From: Anarhynchus alexandrinus
Taxonomy: Eukaryota; Chordata; Aves; Charadriiformes; Charadriidae
Assembly (NCBI GenBank): GCA_008711295.1
Contig: VUYV01000146.1
Coordinates: 1,821,086 to 1,885,085 of the forward strand
DNA: 64,000 nt
Reading direction: 5' to 3'
Below the pieces are notes generated by a model. It did no database searches and was not told where the DNA came from. It worked only from the letters and a program-made list of their open reading frames with translations. Made by a program: the position numbers and the translations under genes. Shown in pieces: positions 13,000 through 26,600 of the stretch (position 1 is the first letter of the stretch; the number at the start of each line of letters is the position of its first letter).

Positions 13000-13734
13000 G
13001 ACAGAAGCTCTCTCATGGAGCACTGGCTGTGCGAAATCTTTGTTCCCTCCCGCTGGGCCGGTCGCGCCGCATGCTGTCTGCGGCTCAGGGGAGGGCAGCA
13101 GCCAGGCGAGCTGCTCCGCCACGCAGAGGCTTGGGAAAAGCCACTTCCCACATTCGCCAGCTCTAATACCATCCGCTCTCCCCCGCGCGTTACAACTTCA
13201 CAGGAGAGGATTCCAGTGTCTGCAGCGAAAGAATACCCGGCTCCCGCTCTCAATACAGCCGCTCAGCTGAAGACAGTCAGAGTTCACTCCATCCAGGCGG
13301 CAAATAATTCCCCGATTGTTGTTGGGCTCGCTTTGGCGCTCGCTCTTCAGCCAGACTGCCCATTCAGTGCATCCCTGCTCTGCTGACTCCACCTCATTTG
13401 AATTTGACTTTTTTCTCCCCCCATCCCCCGCCCGGCTCTGGCAGTGGCTCACGCCGCCTGTCGCACGCACAGCGCCGCTCTCAGCGCATCCTCCGCTCGA
13501 CGCAGCGCAGCGCCTCGGGAGCCGCAGGGGCATCTCAGGGATTAAAAGCTCACTGCCCTTCTCTGACTCCCAGCACACCAGCCGTAACGTTTGTGTTTTG
13601 GTTATTGGGGTTTTGTTTGTTTGTTTGATTGGTTGGGTTTTTTTGTTTGTTTGTTTTAAGCAGATGCCGAGTTCCCCACCACTTCATTTGACTTCATAGA
13701 TTTGTTTCTTTCAGAGAGATGCAGGACACGAAAC

Positions 13735-13760
13735 TGAGAACCAACAGGTAGGTGCTTTTT
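13735..13760 (+). other. Plus-strand splice donor of a possible divergent transcript
   Basis: The sequence gaaccaacag followed by gtaggtgctt is a strong 5' splice site at the plus-strand edge of the CpG-rich block. It would end the first exon of a transcript running away from TNS3. No coding potential is evident nearby, so a long non-coding RNA is the likeliest product if it is used. Confidence 0.3.
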
Positions 13761-16700
13761 AATGTGGCCCAAAGCCCAGCAGCTCTAGAATGCCAAAATG
13801 GCTCAACACTCTTGATAAATTTACCATCCAGAGCTCTGAATAAAGTTTGACTCACTTCCCCAGATTTCTTTACCAAAACACCACGTGCAATGCTACTGTG
13901 TTGCATTCAACATCACCCTATCATTGTTCAGAGCAGGTTTTATTTACCAGTCAGGAAGATGAGTGGAAACAGTGCAGCCCTGCAACGGGCAGCACATTTC
14001 CGCCTCAGATTGTTCTTCAGTGTCCCAGGGCACCGGACTTTCTGAAAGGATGACTATAGGAAATTACTTGATATGGACAGAAGCAAGTATGACCATTTAA
14101 AGCTTTCCTGTAATGAATTACTCAATCGCTTTCAAATTTCTAAAAGGAACATATTTTGAACATGTGTACTAAAGCCTTTTGATAGGTTTAAAATATACAA
14201 ATTGGCTTGATTATAGAGATGAATACTGGTAAACTAATTAGAATTTTGCTTTCTTCCACTGACTAAAAGGCAAACTAAATCAAACTATTCCTTTATAAAA
14301 ATATTCCCTCCTACCACTGATTTTCTTCATAGCAGCTGCTCCTATTAAACAATTTCCTAATGGTTGCACCCAGGAGACTCAAATAGCAAGAATTAGCTGT
14401 GATATACACAATACCATCAGGTGAAAAATGAGGGACAATCCCTGCCACAGAGGCAGAACAGGTTATTAATGCAGCAGTCCAGAACTGCTATCAGTTACTT
14501 TGATTAATTTATTATGCAACTGCGCTTTCGCTTTGTCTTGGATGCTTGCTGGCAGAGACAAATGCAGTTGAACACTGTCTTCACACTCCTATAAACAACA
14601 ACTATTAGAGAAAATTGCTCTCCATAAAAAGCATTCCTGGCTCTGCATAAAAAGCACTGTAATCACAGGAACCCTTTGGATGTCCCATTTCCTTCCTGAT
14701 TTGCAAGTTTTGGAAGCTTCACTTGCTTTCCACTTGCTGAATTAGAAGAGAACCAAGGAGATAACAGTGGTCTGAGATATCACATGAAGGTTGGGTTAAG
14801 CGGGAAAGTGTTCATTTCCAAAGTAATGTAAGTAGAAACCAGGTACTTTAAAGCATTAATATACTTGAGTTTTGTCAACATTTTATCAAATTTACCCTTT
14901 GTTAAGAAAATTTTTGGATGGAGCTTTCTAACAGAATCTAACAGACTTGGTTATACTTAGGGGGCTGTTCATAAACGAAACCTCTTTGACATAAACACTT
15001 AAAGCCAGGAGATATAAAGGACCAGACTGAAATTTTATTGTATACAAAGGCATAGAAGTAAGGGTTAAGACGGGAAAGGGTGTGTTGGATGTCTCCGATG
15101 AGCAACTAATTGGGTTTAAGTGAGTGCAGTTTGTGAGATAATGCCAACCCAAAAGGAGACGGTCTGCTACTTGGCAAGAAGGACTGGTTTCATGGCTATG
15201 CCAGGCACAGCACAGAGACAAGGATCAGGTCCTCCATCCTCTGCCAGGTGGTCATATTTACTCATATAGCAAGGCCTGTGTACAGTTCTCCTAGGTAAAG
15301 TGCATAATATTCCCAGTTTCATCAGAATCATCACACTGCAAGATCTATCCAAAGTAGCTTAAAATGCAGGGCTTGAATTGTAACATGCACCTTTCTCCAA
15401 CAGGAAACCCTGCAAGAGGGTCGGTTATGCCGTGGCCCTCAGACACAAATTCAGTAAACTCCACAATTTGTGACGGAATCGCATACATTTCCCTGCTACT
15501 CCCATGACTGACAGAAATGTAGGAGTCAATCACAAGTGAATGTGCATTTCAGATTTTGTCTACTAGGTGTCTGAACATGAATGGCTTCATGAAATAACAC
15601 GCCTAACTAACTCAGGCATAGAAAAACAGACTCATTTAGTTTTCTCCTCTTCTGCAAAAGGGAATAAACAAAGAGAATTAACGTAGGGGAGAACAGCACC
15701 TTAAAAAACATAGAGTAATATGGCCTTTGGAGAGTAAACACTTAAGTGGGACTGAATGTGTATTTCCTCTATGTCCTCACTCAACACTGGCAGATTTGAA
15801 GTTCTGAAATTACAGAACATCTTTGACTTGTGAATACAACAGACCAGATCTTCTCAGGCGCCCAAACACAGGTTTGTTTTAAGACTTTAATTGTTTTGAA
15901 AAGGTGTGCTCACAGCTGTACTTCAGTTTTTGGAACTTCCTTCTCCTTCAGCCTTCCCTCAAACTACATGGATTACTCTGGCACATCACAGTCATCAACT
16001 GCCACATCATATAGTAGGAGGCCTCACCCTCGAAAATTTGAAAAAGCTTGTTTATGTAATCATAGCAAGGGAAGTAGTTGTTCTCATGGATTTTTGTTAA
16101 TTTAAACTTTTCCAGACAAAAAGACTAGTAATATCTCAAAAATGCATGCTACCCACATGCACTGCTAACTAGCATCAACAGGTACACATAAAAACAATCC
16201 ACATCTGCCAGGCTGCCTGCTCATCCAATCCTGTATTTCTGTTAAACTGCTGATAAATTTCTGCCAATGGTTTATCTCTTGCACCTTCAGAACAAGCAAA
16301 AAATAGTGGTGGACTTCTCAGCTTCAGATTCTTCTCTTTTATATAAATATATATATATATACACACACACACTTTTTACATATATATACACTTCAGTGAA
16401 TAAATACATAGATAGTTATCGGTCAAATGACAGATTTACATGGGGAAATGAATCACTTTTTCTCACTGAAAGGTGAAAATAGAATCCAAACTCTCTAAAA
16501 CTTAATGCTTCAGAAACCTCTCATGTAATAAATTTTTCACTGGTTCTTAGAGAGGAAAAAAAAAAAAGAAAAAAACCCCACAACACCCCTACGCCCCCCC
16601 ACCAGTGTATTAGCAGGGTGTATTTCAAGTTTAACTAAATAGGCACATCTGCTTTGAGACCATGACCAAAAGTTACAAGACTGAAGTCTTGCATAAACAC

Positions 16701-19371
16701 ATCTTTTCCTGTGTAATAATTTGATTATGTAAACAACATTTTTTTGGCATTTACAACTTCAGAATTACACTGTTTATCACCCGAATTTTAGAAATTATGA
16801 GCTCTCATAGATACCAGTGAAGATAAAAAAAACCCCTGTGTTCAGCACCTTTGGAAATGCCATCATCTTTTCAGCTAATAGATGCATATTCCAAGTACAG
16901 TCAGTTATCTTGGACAGCAAATATTACAAACCCTTAAATAAATAAATTAGTATCAGATAGTGACACTGCTTTCTCTCAAGAGAAAATGGCTTTGGACCAG
17001 AGCTACAGGAATAATGTGAGCTGCACACTGCACAACTGAACTTTCAGATGTATTGCTGCTGAATGGAATTCAAAGCCCCAGGGCACAAGCCTGCATTTGC
17101 CCTGTAACAGATGGGAAAAAAGAGCATTGGAAGAATCATGTTCATTTGTCACCTAAGGCTAGGTAATAAACACTGCACAAGGGAGGTTTTATGCTACTGT
17201 TGAAAGCTGACAATTCCAGACCAAAGGAATATTTTTACATGAGTTTCACACTTACAGACTTTAAGTAGTAGTAGAGTTAGCCCTTTATCCTCTATCCTAT
17301 TCAGAGGACCTCCTCTAAATCAGGCCACAGATTTGAATTCAAGTTTTCCTCCTGTGAGAAGCCTGCTCTACCATTATTCTAACTTGTATTAAATAGTAAT
17401 GTGTATGAACTAAGCCAGAAAAAGAAATTTGGCTCAAAGGCATCATAGTTTTCAGACTTCCATAGGAACGCCTGGGTCAAGTCCTGCTGATAATCATGCA
17501 GAAGAGAGACACCTCTCCTGTGACATGAATACTGTAACTGCTATTAGATTTGCATGGAAAAAGCTCCTCCTCCTTCTACATGGAATTTAGAAAATGTCTA
17601 AGATTTAGGTTCAGCTGGTGGAAAATGGAGAAGACAATCACACTTGTAAACGCCACAAGCTTTAATAGCACAACTGTACAGACCTGTGAAGACCCGAGTG
17701 ATCACATACAATGTCACTACACTCAAGTCCCAATATTTACTTAGCTGGTTACAATGCTGATACCCACTGAACTCTGAACTTACAGCCCTGAGGACTGGGC
17801 AGAGGGAGTAGGAGGAGGATTCCTCACACTGTAAAGTGCCAGAGCTGTGACTGTCAGTGCTAACACTCCCTTGCTTTGGTATCTCTTCTGGTGACCCACA
17901 GGTCTTTTCTGACCTGTTTTTCCTCTCAGAGTAACTCAACCTGAAGTTTCTAAAATGCATCAATTTCCTGAATGACGTCTGAAAACAGTTCTTTAACATG
18001 CAGGTATTTACAAGTCTCTTAGTGCATCTACTTGGTAAGCTGACTCTGGGGCTTAGCAATGCTCCAAATAGATTGGTTGTATACTATGCTCCCTGACAGA
18101 GCAAAAATAAATTGGAATGAAATTTCTAGAACAAATATTGCATACAGAGGACATATTTTGAACACATTCAATATTCTCTTTTTTTTTCCTAATGTTTTCT
18201 TAAACTTTGTCTTCTTTTTCAAACCTCCTTTAAAATTAATTTATTGCCAAAATATTTGTGGCAATTGAACACAGGCAGGCTTTTCAAATTGCTAGGCTGC
18301 CAGTCAAACACAGAAATAAATGGTAAGATAAAAGAAATAAAATCTAAGCACAGCAGAAACATTTTCATTAACATTATACTTTGCTATTTCCTATAATGTT
18401 TCAGCTTGATCGTATAATTTCAAAGGCTGTGAGTGCAGTACAAGGTCCTCTTACTTCCACAGGTCTCAGCTTTCATTAAAATGCCCAGTTTATGCATACC
18501 TTAGTACTAGTCAGTTTTATCAACTCTTTGTGCCATCTCCCAACGGGGCATCAAATCAGTTTGCACAGAATTACAACCAACAGGCACCCTTCAAAGGCAC
18601 TGAATGAAAGCTATTAATAATACACTCTCTCATGACCAGATATAAAAGCATCACAATAGCAACAATGCAGAAAGAAAGCCACAATCAATGTGTACTCTCA
18701 AGCTATTTTTAAAATACTCCCACTGTTTTCCAGAACAAAAAAATATTTTGCCAATCTTCAGATAACATTTTGCTGTGACCAAGTGTAGAATGGATTTATA
18801 ATCTAATGCATCCCATCTTAGGAAACTAGGAGCTGCGTCTATTCTCTATCCTCAATACAGAGGGGTTCTTGAGTGCTCAGGAAACACAAACCTTTTCTTG
18901 GCATCATTTCTTCCAATTTTTGCACTAAACAGCTTTAACAAAATAAACACAATATAAATTTTACTGTTATTTATATGATAAAAGTTTCTGATATTGGTGG
19001 GTACCTGTATACAAATTAAAGAAAGCTCAGCTTGGATCCAGGAATTAAAGACATCTGAATGAATATTCCCTTAACCTTCTTACACATTTCAATAACTTGT
19101 TCTCTGTTTATCTTCAAAGAAAAAACAATGTAAACAAAATTCTGAACAACATAAATTATAATAAAAAGAAATCACAAATTTTTTCAGGCTTTTTGAAAGC
19201 AATAAAATTCATATGGTGCAATTTCGACTTCTTATAAAGAAGTCTATATAATCTTTCTATTATAATTTTTATTTCCTAGGGTTTATCTAGTACACAGATC
19301 AATTCAATGACTATCCCACAGATCCAGAACATCTCACCTGCAGCACTAAATTATCTCCATAGCTGTTTTAT
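13751..19371 (-). other. TNS3 16-kb intron, unique part
   Basis: AT-rich sequence between the CpG-rich block and the CR1 mosaic. Apart from the microsatellite at 16338-16392, I see no exon or named repeat. Confidence 0.6.
16338..16392. repeat. (TA)n/(CA)n microsatellite
   Basis: An alternating ta tract passes into ca, then a second tatata/cac block. It explains the low-complexity frames nearby. Confidence 0.85.
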
Positions 19372-19985
19372 CATAGAATTATAGAATGGTTTGGGTTGGA
19401 AGAGACCTTAAAGATCATCTAGTTCCAACTCCCCTGCCATGGGCAGGGACACCTTCCACAAGACCAGGTTGCTCAAAGCCCCATCCAACTTGGCCTTGAA
19501 TGCTTCCATGGATGGGGCATCCACAACTTCCCTGGGCAACCTGTTCCAGTGCCTCACCACCCTGACAGTAAAGAATTTCTTCCTAATATCTAATCTAAAT
19601 CTACCCTCTTTCAGTTTAAAACCATTGCCACTTGTCCTGTCACTTCACTCCCTGATAGAGAGTCCCTCCCCATCTTTCCTATAGGCCCCCTTTAAGTACT
19701 AGAAGACTGCTACAAGGTCTCCCTGGAGCCTTCTCTTCTCCAGGCTGAACAACCCCAACTCCCTCAGCCTATCTTCACAGGAAAGGTGTCCCTGCCTTCT
19801 GATCATTTTCATGGCCCTCCTCTGGACCCGCTGCAACAGGTCCGTGGCCTTCTTATGTTGGGGGCCCCAGAGCTGGATGCAGTACTCCAGGTGGGGTCTC
19901 ACCAGACTGGAGTAGAGGGGCAGAATCACCTCCCTCGACCTGCTGGCCATGCTGTTTCTGATGCAGTCCAGGATGTGGCAAGTGC
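19372..19985 (-). mobile_element. CR1 3' end, minus strand (outer part of a mosaic)
   Basis: The sequence begins with the reverse-complement CR1 tail (atcatagaattatagaatgg, then ttgggttggaagagacc). It continues through the last part of ORF2: on the minus strand [20 protein letters not shown], then [20 protein letters not shown], then [19 protein letters not shown]. It stops abruptly at about 19985, where plus-strand CR1 begins. Confidence 0.93.
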
Positions 19986-20775
19986 ACATTGCCGGCTCAT
20001 GTTCTATGACAAGGTGACATGCTTAGTGGATGAGGGAGAAGCTGTGGATGTTGTTTACCTGGACTGTAGCAAAGCCTTCAACACTGTTTCCCACAGAATT
20101 CTCCTGGAGAAACTGGCTGCTTATGGCTTGGATGGGTGTACTCTTCGCTGGGTAAAAAACTGGCTTGATGGCCATGCCCAAAGAGGTGTGGTGGTGAATG
20201 GAGGTAAATCCAGTTGGCAACCAGTCACAAGTGGTGTTCCCCAGGGCTCAGTACTGGGACCAGTTCTGTTTAATATCTTTATCAATGACCTGGACAAGGG
20301 GATCAAGTGGACCCTCAGTAAGCTTACATATGACACTAAGTTAGGCGGGAGTGTCGACCTGCTTGAGGGTAGGATGGGATCTGGATAGGGATCTGGACAG
20401 GCTGGATCAGTGGGCCGAGGCCAACGGTATGAGGTTCAACAAGGCGAAGTTCTGGATCCTGCACTTGGGTCACAACAACCCCATGCAGTGCTACAGGCTT
20501 GGGGAAGAGTGGCTGGAAAGCTGCACGGAGGAGAAGGACCTGGGGGTGTTTGCTGACAGCCAGCTGAATATGAACCAGCAGTGTGCCCAGGTGATCAAGG
20601 CCAACAGTGTCCTGGCTTGTATCAGGAACAGTGTGGTGAGCAGGATTAGGGAAGTGATCATCCCTCTGTACTTGGCACTAGTAAGGTTCCACCTTGAGTA
20701 ATGTGTTGAGTTTTGGGCTCCTCACTACAAGAAAGATATTGAGGTTCTGGAGCGTGTCCAGAGAAGGCCAACCAG
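19986..20775 (+). mobile_element. CR1 reverse-transcriptase segment in inverted orientation
   Basis: Plus-strand CR1 ORF2 is readable from [17 protein letters not shown] through [54 protein letters not shown] and [12 protein letters not shown] to EVLERVQRRPT. It lacks both the 5' part and the 3' end of a CR1. Its last about 180 bp overlap in CR1 coordinates with the start of the neighbouring minus-strand piece, so this is not a simple twin-priming inversion. Confidence 0.9.
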
Positions 20776-21005
20776 GTCTCCTGTTTCCTTCTGGAGAGGG
20801 CCCACACTTTCCCTAGTCTTCCTTCTATCACTGACCTACCTGTAGAAGCTTTTCTTGTTGCCTTTGATGGCCATGGCCAGATTTAATTCTATCAGGGATA
20901 TAGCTTTCCTAACCGGATCCCTGGCTGATCGGACAATTTCTCTGTATTCCTCCCAGGCTACCTGTCCTTGCTTCCACCCTCTGTAGGCTTCCTTTTATAA
21001 TGTCC
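20776..21005 (-). mobile_element. CR1 ORF2 linker segment, minus strand (other outer part of the mosaic)
   Basis: The reverse complement reads as the CR1 region between endonuclease and RT: the DNA counterpart of [21 protein letters not shown] through GPLQKETGD. It has the same orientation as 19372-19985 and is probably the 5' part of the same element, separated from it by the inverted block. Confidence 0.8.
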
Positions 21006-21387
21006 CATCAAAGAATTTCATTTTCATTTACTTTATTTTTGGAAGTTTTCTGGACGAATTCTTAAAACACCGAGAGCGCACAAACTGAGAATATTCAATT
21101 ACGATATATCCAATTACAATAGCGAGCACAAACTAGCAATGTGATTGTAATACTCAGATTGCCTTCACATTGTTTTTCTTTAAATGCTACAGATGCAGAC
21201 TGAATTTTATTTACACCCCATTTAGAGTTCGCGCTTTTAACACAGTGTTTGATGGAGGACTGAAAAAAAACAATAATCTGTTCTGCTTTCTGCACTAGTT
21301 CTTCTTAACATACCTTCATTACATCCCTCAGCCCCAGCTATAGCAACTCTACTCCTCCCCCACTTCCTTCCTGCTGTTTCTCCCCCC

Positions 21388-21388
<1 letters not shown>

Positions 21389-21426
<38 letters not shown>
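21389..21426. repeat. (AC)19 microsatellite
   Basis: Nineteen uninterrupted AC units, a likely polymorphic length marker. Confidence 0.95.
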
Positions 21427-21428
<2 letters not shown>

Positions 21429-23577
21429 AGTTTTTTTTCCTCTCCAGGAATTTTCTCCCATTTTTTCCATTCCAAGTGCTAGGTTGGCGTCAAACCTCTG
21501 GGAATGGAGGGGAAAAAATTCATTGTACCTGTGGCCCCTCAGGGATCCTAATGTCACTTGGGAAAAAAGTGTATATATACATTAGAGAAATCTCGTATAT
21601 CAGGTTTTCAGAGCAGGGGGTGGTGGAAGGGAGCAGAAAGTGAAAATAAATGAAAGCAAACTGACAATTCTAAAGGCTATTAAAGGAATTGTGTGATTTC
21701 TCAAGACTTTTTGAAAATAAGTAAGCAACAAGAAGACAATAAGGATTAACCTTAAATCCAATACTTTAATCAGAAGTTATAATTTTTTTCTTGTAAACAT
21801 CTGCTTGTTGGATAACATACCTATGTAGTTATATAAATGTAACAAAATGAAGCACCACTTCATCTGTTTACAAATAAAAATATCAATGAGCTTCTTCCAG
21901 AACATACAATTGGTTTTGCAAAGTGGTAAACCAATTTGAAAATGAAAGAGAATGGGAGACAGCACACAAGTGAGTGCTCACCATATAATCTTGGTGCAAT
22001 TTACTAACCATGACAGCAAGTATCTTACACAAAACTTCATTTTTACAGAGAACAGGAATATTCTAAAGTGATACTCCAAATGCTCAGTATCTATCACTTG
22101 ATAAACATAACTACTGCTTCGAATGGATCAAGTGAATCTGAATTTGCTAGCATACTGTTTTTTGTTTTCTGAAATGTCAGAAAAATGGTGGGCCACTTAT
22201 TTTTCCAAGTTGTTACTGTAACTCATAGCTATATTTAGTATATTTATTAGTAGCATATTTGTGTGCTTTAATTGGTAATGCTGTGCGCAATGCACAGAGA
22301 TTAATGCAACACAGCCTTTTATACAAGTCATAAGCTTTTTTGTGTGTCATTTTGAAATGGTGGTAAATCCTAAAATTGTATATTTCTATTCCTTGCTCCT
22401 CTGAATCAAGGACATGTTAGAACTTTTAATGAGTGGATAAAATATGTACAGATTTTGTAAAGTTTTATGTAGAAACACATAACATGGCTATAAACAAACC
22501 CAGTCCATATTTAGCTAGCTAAATTGATGAATCTCTAAATCATTTCATATCTCTAAGCCAGAGAATAAAGCTTTGGTAAGATAATCAATGTGCACCGTGA
22601 GAATACCTCCCATGAAGACCTTAGCCAAACTGAGTGGCTCAATTAAAACTCAATTAAAGTTGACTACCAAACAGCTCAGTTACAGACACTTAAACTGTAA
22701 GTATTTTGGTTAATATTGCTCACTAAAACCAGGCATAGACTACAAGTATTTCAAGTTATTTCCAGTTTCAATTTGGTTCTTCTGTTACAACATATTTTCC
22801 ACCATTCAGATTGATGTGAATTAAATGAAACCATTAATCTATTCAGCACATGAGAAGGAACATTATTACTTCTGCCATGAATTTGGATTACCAGACTGAT
22901 TACCAGACTATTACTGCATAATAAGCATTGCTTCTTTCTCCACAGGCCAGGGAAGATACCAAATTTCCATGTTTGTAGTTGAAAGATATGTTAAGAACTG
23001 TATTATAATCAGTGTCACAAAGGAAAGGAGGTCTGTGACAATAAAGACTCGAAAATATATCAAGTCATCTCCAAACTTTGTACAATAAAAAGTTTGTATA
23101 AAGGTTAGTTTTACTGAGCTGAATGTGTCAATGAAAGTAATCCAGGGAGAAAAAAGTGTGACACAGATCATAGCACGTTATATTGACTTCAGTGTTTACA
23201 ATGGCCAAGAAGTGGCCTCTGAACATTTATTACTATGCTTTATAGCATTCCACATGCTCTTTCTGGAAGACGTCATTAAGTTCATGTCAGTAGAATCCGA
23301 ACAGGAAAACTGAGTCCTTTCCTACTTGCTATTGAAGCCCATGGAGGCTTCATATGCACTAGTAAATGGTATATTTTATCATAACTAAGAAACATTAGCT
23401 GTTTCATTATAAAATTGTTGTGGAGATGAGCACTGTATTTAGTCACGAGATAAACATGTCAAGGTCAATTGCAGGACAATGGAAAACATAACACAGACCT
23501 TGTCTATCTGCCTTGTAGTAAACATCATACATTTCTTGTCTCTACTTGTATTTTTATTGCTCATTAATAGCCTCAAT

Positions 23578-23665
23578 GTTTAAAACAAACAAACCAACCA
23601 CAAAAGTAACAAAAGAAAACAACCCAAAAAAACCCAAACACAAAATCACAACAGGAAAAAACAAA
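23578..23665. repeat. A/C-rich low-complexity tract
   Basis: Repeated aaacaaacaaacc, aacccaaaaaaaccc and similar motifs with almost no G or T. Confidence 0.8.
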
Positions 23666-26600
23666 ATGAACCTTTGATTCCAGGAGGACAGAGTTTATGA
23701 TAACTAGCCACTGAAGTGGATGAACTGAAGTTCTAAGCAAATTAACCCAGACGTCTGGAAAAGTTCCATACCAATCTCTTGCTTTGGACATGTATACCTT
23801 ATATAAACAGCTAAGGGAAGGAGAGGCAAGGCAGGTATAAATAAATATTATATGAAACCTTTTTATAACGTAGAGAAAGTTTTTGCACATCATAAACTGG
23901 GAATGTTTCCTTCTCACAAATTAGGATCACTTTTATTCCCTATGCTGCTAACACTTCTGACACACAGAAAAGGTTTTCAGTTCAGAACCTTGACTTTTTT
24001 AATTGAACAATTAAGCAGTACGTTTCATTCCCCTTGCAACTCAGTGACTGGAAGAAATTACAATCCTGGAGTAACAGTATTAAATTACAACAGTATAAAA
24101 TTATAATCAGTAATAGAATTATGCAGTAATGAGGATATCTGTTAGGTTGTGAGTTTATCTTCGAGAGGTTTATGAAACAGTCATCACTGCGGTGGTGTAA
24201 CAGAGTTACATAAGCCTATGTTAGCCAGTGAGGGGAATTTAGGATTACAATGTATCTGTCAGACAAAAACAGAGTCTGTAGAGAAAAAATGTGGAAATAT
24301 GCCAGTGTCTGGCCTTGAAGAGTTCCATGACAGCATGAGGAGAAAGAATGACCTTTTGACAATTTTTAGAAAAGTTGCAGCTTCTATGCAAGCTCTGACT
24401 ATAGTACCTAGGCTCAGCTCCATGGCAGGCATGAAAAGGCAAGGCCTTACACACACTTGAAGGCACTGAGATTCCTCATACAAGCAGCAGTGCTCTATCA
24501 TTCCACCATATGCACTGCTTGAGCTACGCAAATTTACTTAGGCTGTTCAGAAATGATGGAAAAACAGGACACCACGGCTTTTCTGTCAGTACGTGCATAA
24601 AGTATTATAGACAATCTTCCCTAGTTCCACAGATCCCTGCTTTCTGCTGCAAGACAGTGCCTGTTTGTGAATTTGCCTGCAAGGCTCTGTCTATGCTTTG
24701 GCCAGGGCTGAAGAAGGGGCAGCTCCTCACGACCAGCCTGAGGGGTGGAGTGGCAGGGGTGGTTAGCCAGAGTTCAGTCCTCTGGCAAAGAGCTTGCTAC
24801 GTTTTTATTTATTACTTCTATATACAAAGGGACTTCAATTAGCTGTATGCTGTCTGAGACAAGAGAGCCTTTATAAGCTTCAAAATGGCCTACAAATAGC
24901 GCTTCTGTTCCTTCACTGATGCGTGGGACTCTCCCATGGGATATACAATGGCTATTGTGTTTCTCAGAGAGATGTATGTTCTATCTGGAGCCTACTTTTT
25001 CGTGGGGTATTTATAAAACTAGCCAATTTACAGACTGCTCAAGTTTGTCTTAAGAAGCAAGGTGTCTTTCAAAAGATAATTCAGAATGAACTCTGTGGGT
25101 GCTGTATTACTTTCAAGCTATGTAAAGTGAGGAAAAGGGCAATGAAACCATGGCAGCAAGTGATCACTGGAGCAGCAGTGCTGACACAAAAGGACTGCAT
25201 GCCTGAACGCAGACTGCGGGAGGTTAAACTTGCTCCCGTCTGAGAAAGAATGAGGTTATGGAAAGGAATCCTGCTCTTTCTAGCTGGCCCAGGCACAGCA
25301 TCTTAAGTAAAGGTATATAGAGAAAGAAGAGGTAGGGCACAGCTGATGAAAGGGAGACAGATACATAACACCACTGAACTGACTTTCCCTAACAAAGTGG
25401 TTTCACCTGGAAAGAAAATTAAGATTTCTAGGGCTAACAGAGCACCATTTTATACAGGGTTTTGTCAGGCTTCAGTGAAGATAGTGCCCTTCACTTCAAT
25501 AAATAGTTTAAGAATCAGAATTAGATGCATTCCAGATAAGGTACACAGTTTACAACAAGAATAACTTACAAAAGAACAGACAATTTTATCATTTTGTATA
25601 CGTAAAGACTGGATGTCACTGTAATTCTTGAATACAGAATACACAAACATATGTATTGTTTTTTAAAAATGTATACTTTTATACTTTTCTAAAACCACAT
25701 TCTCTCTTGATATGATAAGTGCTAACTACACTGAAAGCTATTCTCTACAAGGAAGCGGGGAGGAAATAAGACAGCAATATATCTAGATAACCGGTAGCCA
25801 GATGTTACAGCATCCTCGCTACTAACTTGAAATGCAGATAAGCAGCAAAGCTGAGATGCAGAACAAACCAATTTTGAATTCAACAGTGATCTGAACTAAG
25901 ACAAAAGGGGCAAGATCATAATAGCAGAAATTAAGACTCCAGAGTCCATGACTCCAAAGGCCTCAATCTGTTGAAAACGTCTGGAGAAGTCAGCATGTTT
26001 CCCAACTTCTACCAAAATTAAAACAATGAAAGCATTTAAAAGAGGAGCAAGGCTGCAAAGGAAAGTACTAAAAATTGGGGCTGTAAGAATTCTTGCAAAG
26101 TACATACTATTAGAGTCACCTTTGTCGTATGTGCATTAGAGCAGTCTCAACAACAGCAACAGCTACTTCTGTCCCCTTCAGATTCTTGGCCTCATTCAAC
26201 ACACCAAACACAACTCTTGCTCTGGCCATGAATTAGGGATTGGTTACAAAAGAGAAGAAAAAAAAAAAAAAGACAAGACATCTTCTTCACTACTTGCCAA
26301 AGTCAGAAGATGCAGAAGCAAGTAAATGCAGTAAATACTTACTATAGATACAGCCAATAAGTAAAGTAGAACAGTAAAGGGAAAAGAGTAAAAACAAAAA
26401 AAAAAATATTTCAAGTAGGATTCTAACATTGCCTCTGGCAATAGAAGTTTCTGTGCTCTGGTGGAAAAGTCACCCAGCTAACGTTTCTTAGTGGTGCTCA
26501 CTAATGGTGTATCGCATGTTTACTAGCTGACCCACTTCATACACCTTTAACTTTAGTGTCAAAGTACATTACATTTGCGGCTAAAAGCAAAGCCATAGGG

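Larger units (their letters stand above)
12720..13750. promoter_or_regulatory. CpG-rich block, candidate internal (bidirectional) promoter
   Basis: The block is clearly richer in GC and CpG than the AT-rich intron on either side. CpGs cluster at 12760-12900, 13050-13130, 13180-13260 and 13430-13520 (for example gcgcagcgcctcgggagccgc). Splice donors face outward from it on both strands: ATAG/GTAGGT on the minus strand at 12984/12983, and AACAG/GTAGGT on the plus strand at 13747/13748. That arrangement is typical of a bidirectional CpG-island promoter. I see no clear TATA box. Stop-free frames here, such as 13198-13578 minus and 13316-13699 plus, are most likely an effect of the high GC content. 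Confidence 0.5.

Noticed and set aside
13198..13699. Long open frames on both strands in the CpG-rich block
   Set aside because: Stop codons are rare in GC-rich DNA. The frames overlap on opposite strands and show no family signature.
17598..18059. 153-codon minus-strand open frame in the 16-kb intron
   Set aside because: No recognisable domain, low-complexity Ser/Cys content, no convincing splice sites at its ends, and no resemblance to tensin. I treat it as chance.
24510..24842. 110-codon plus-strand frame
   Set aside because: Unrecognised, with a hydrophobic AT-rich end and no splice or promoter support. Likely chance.
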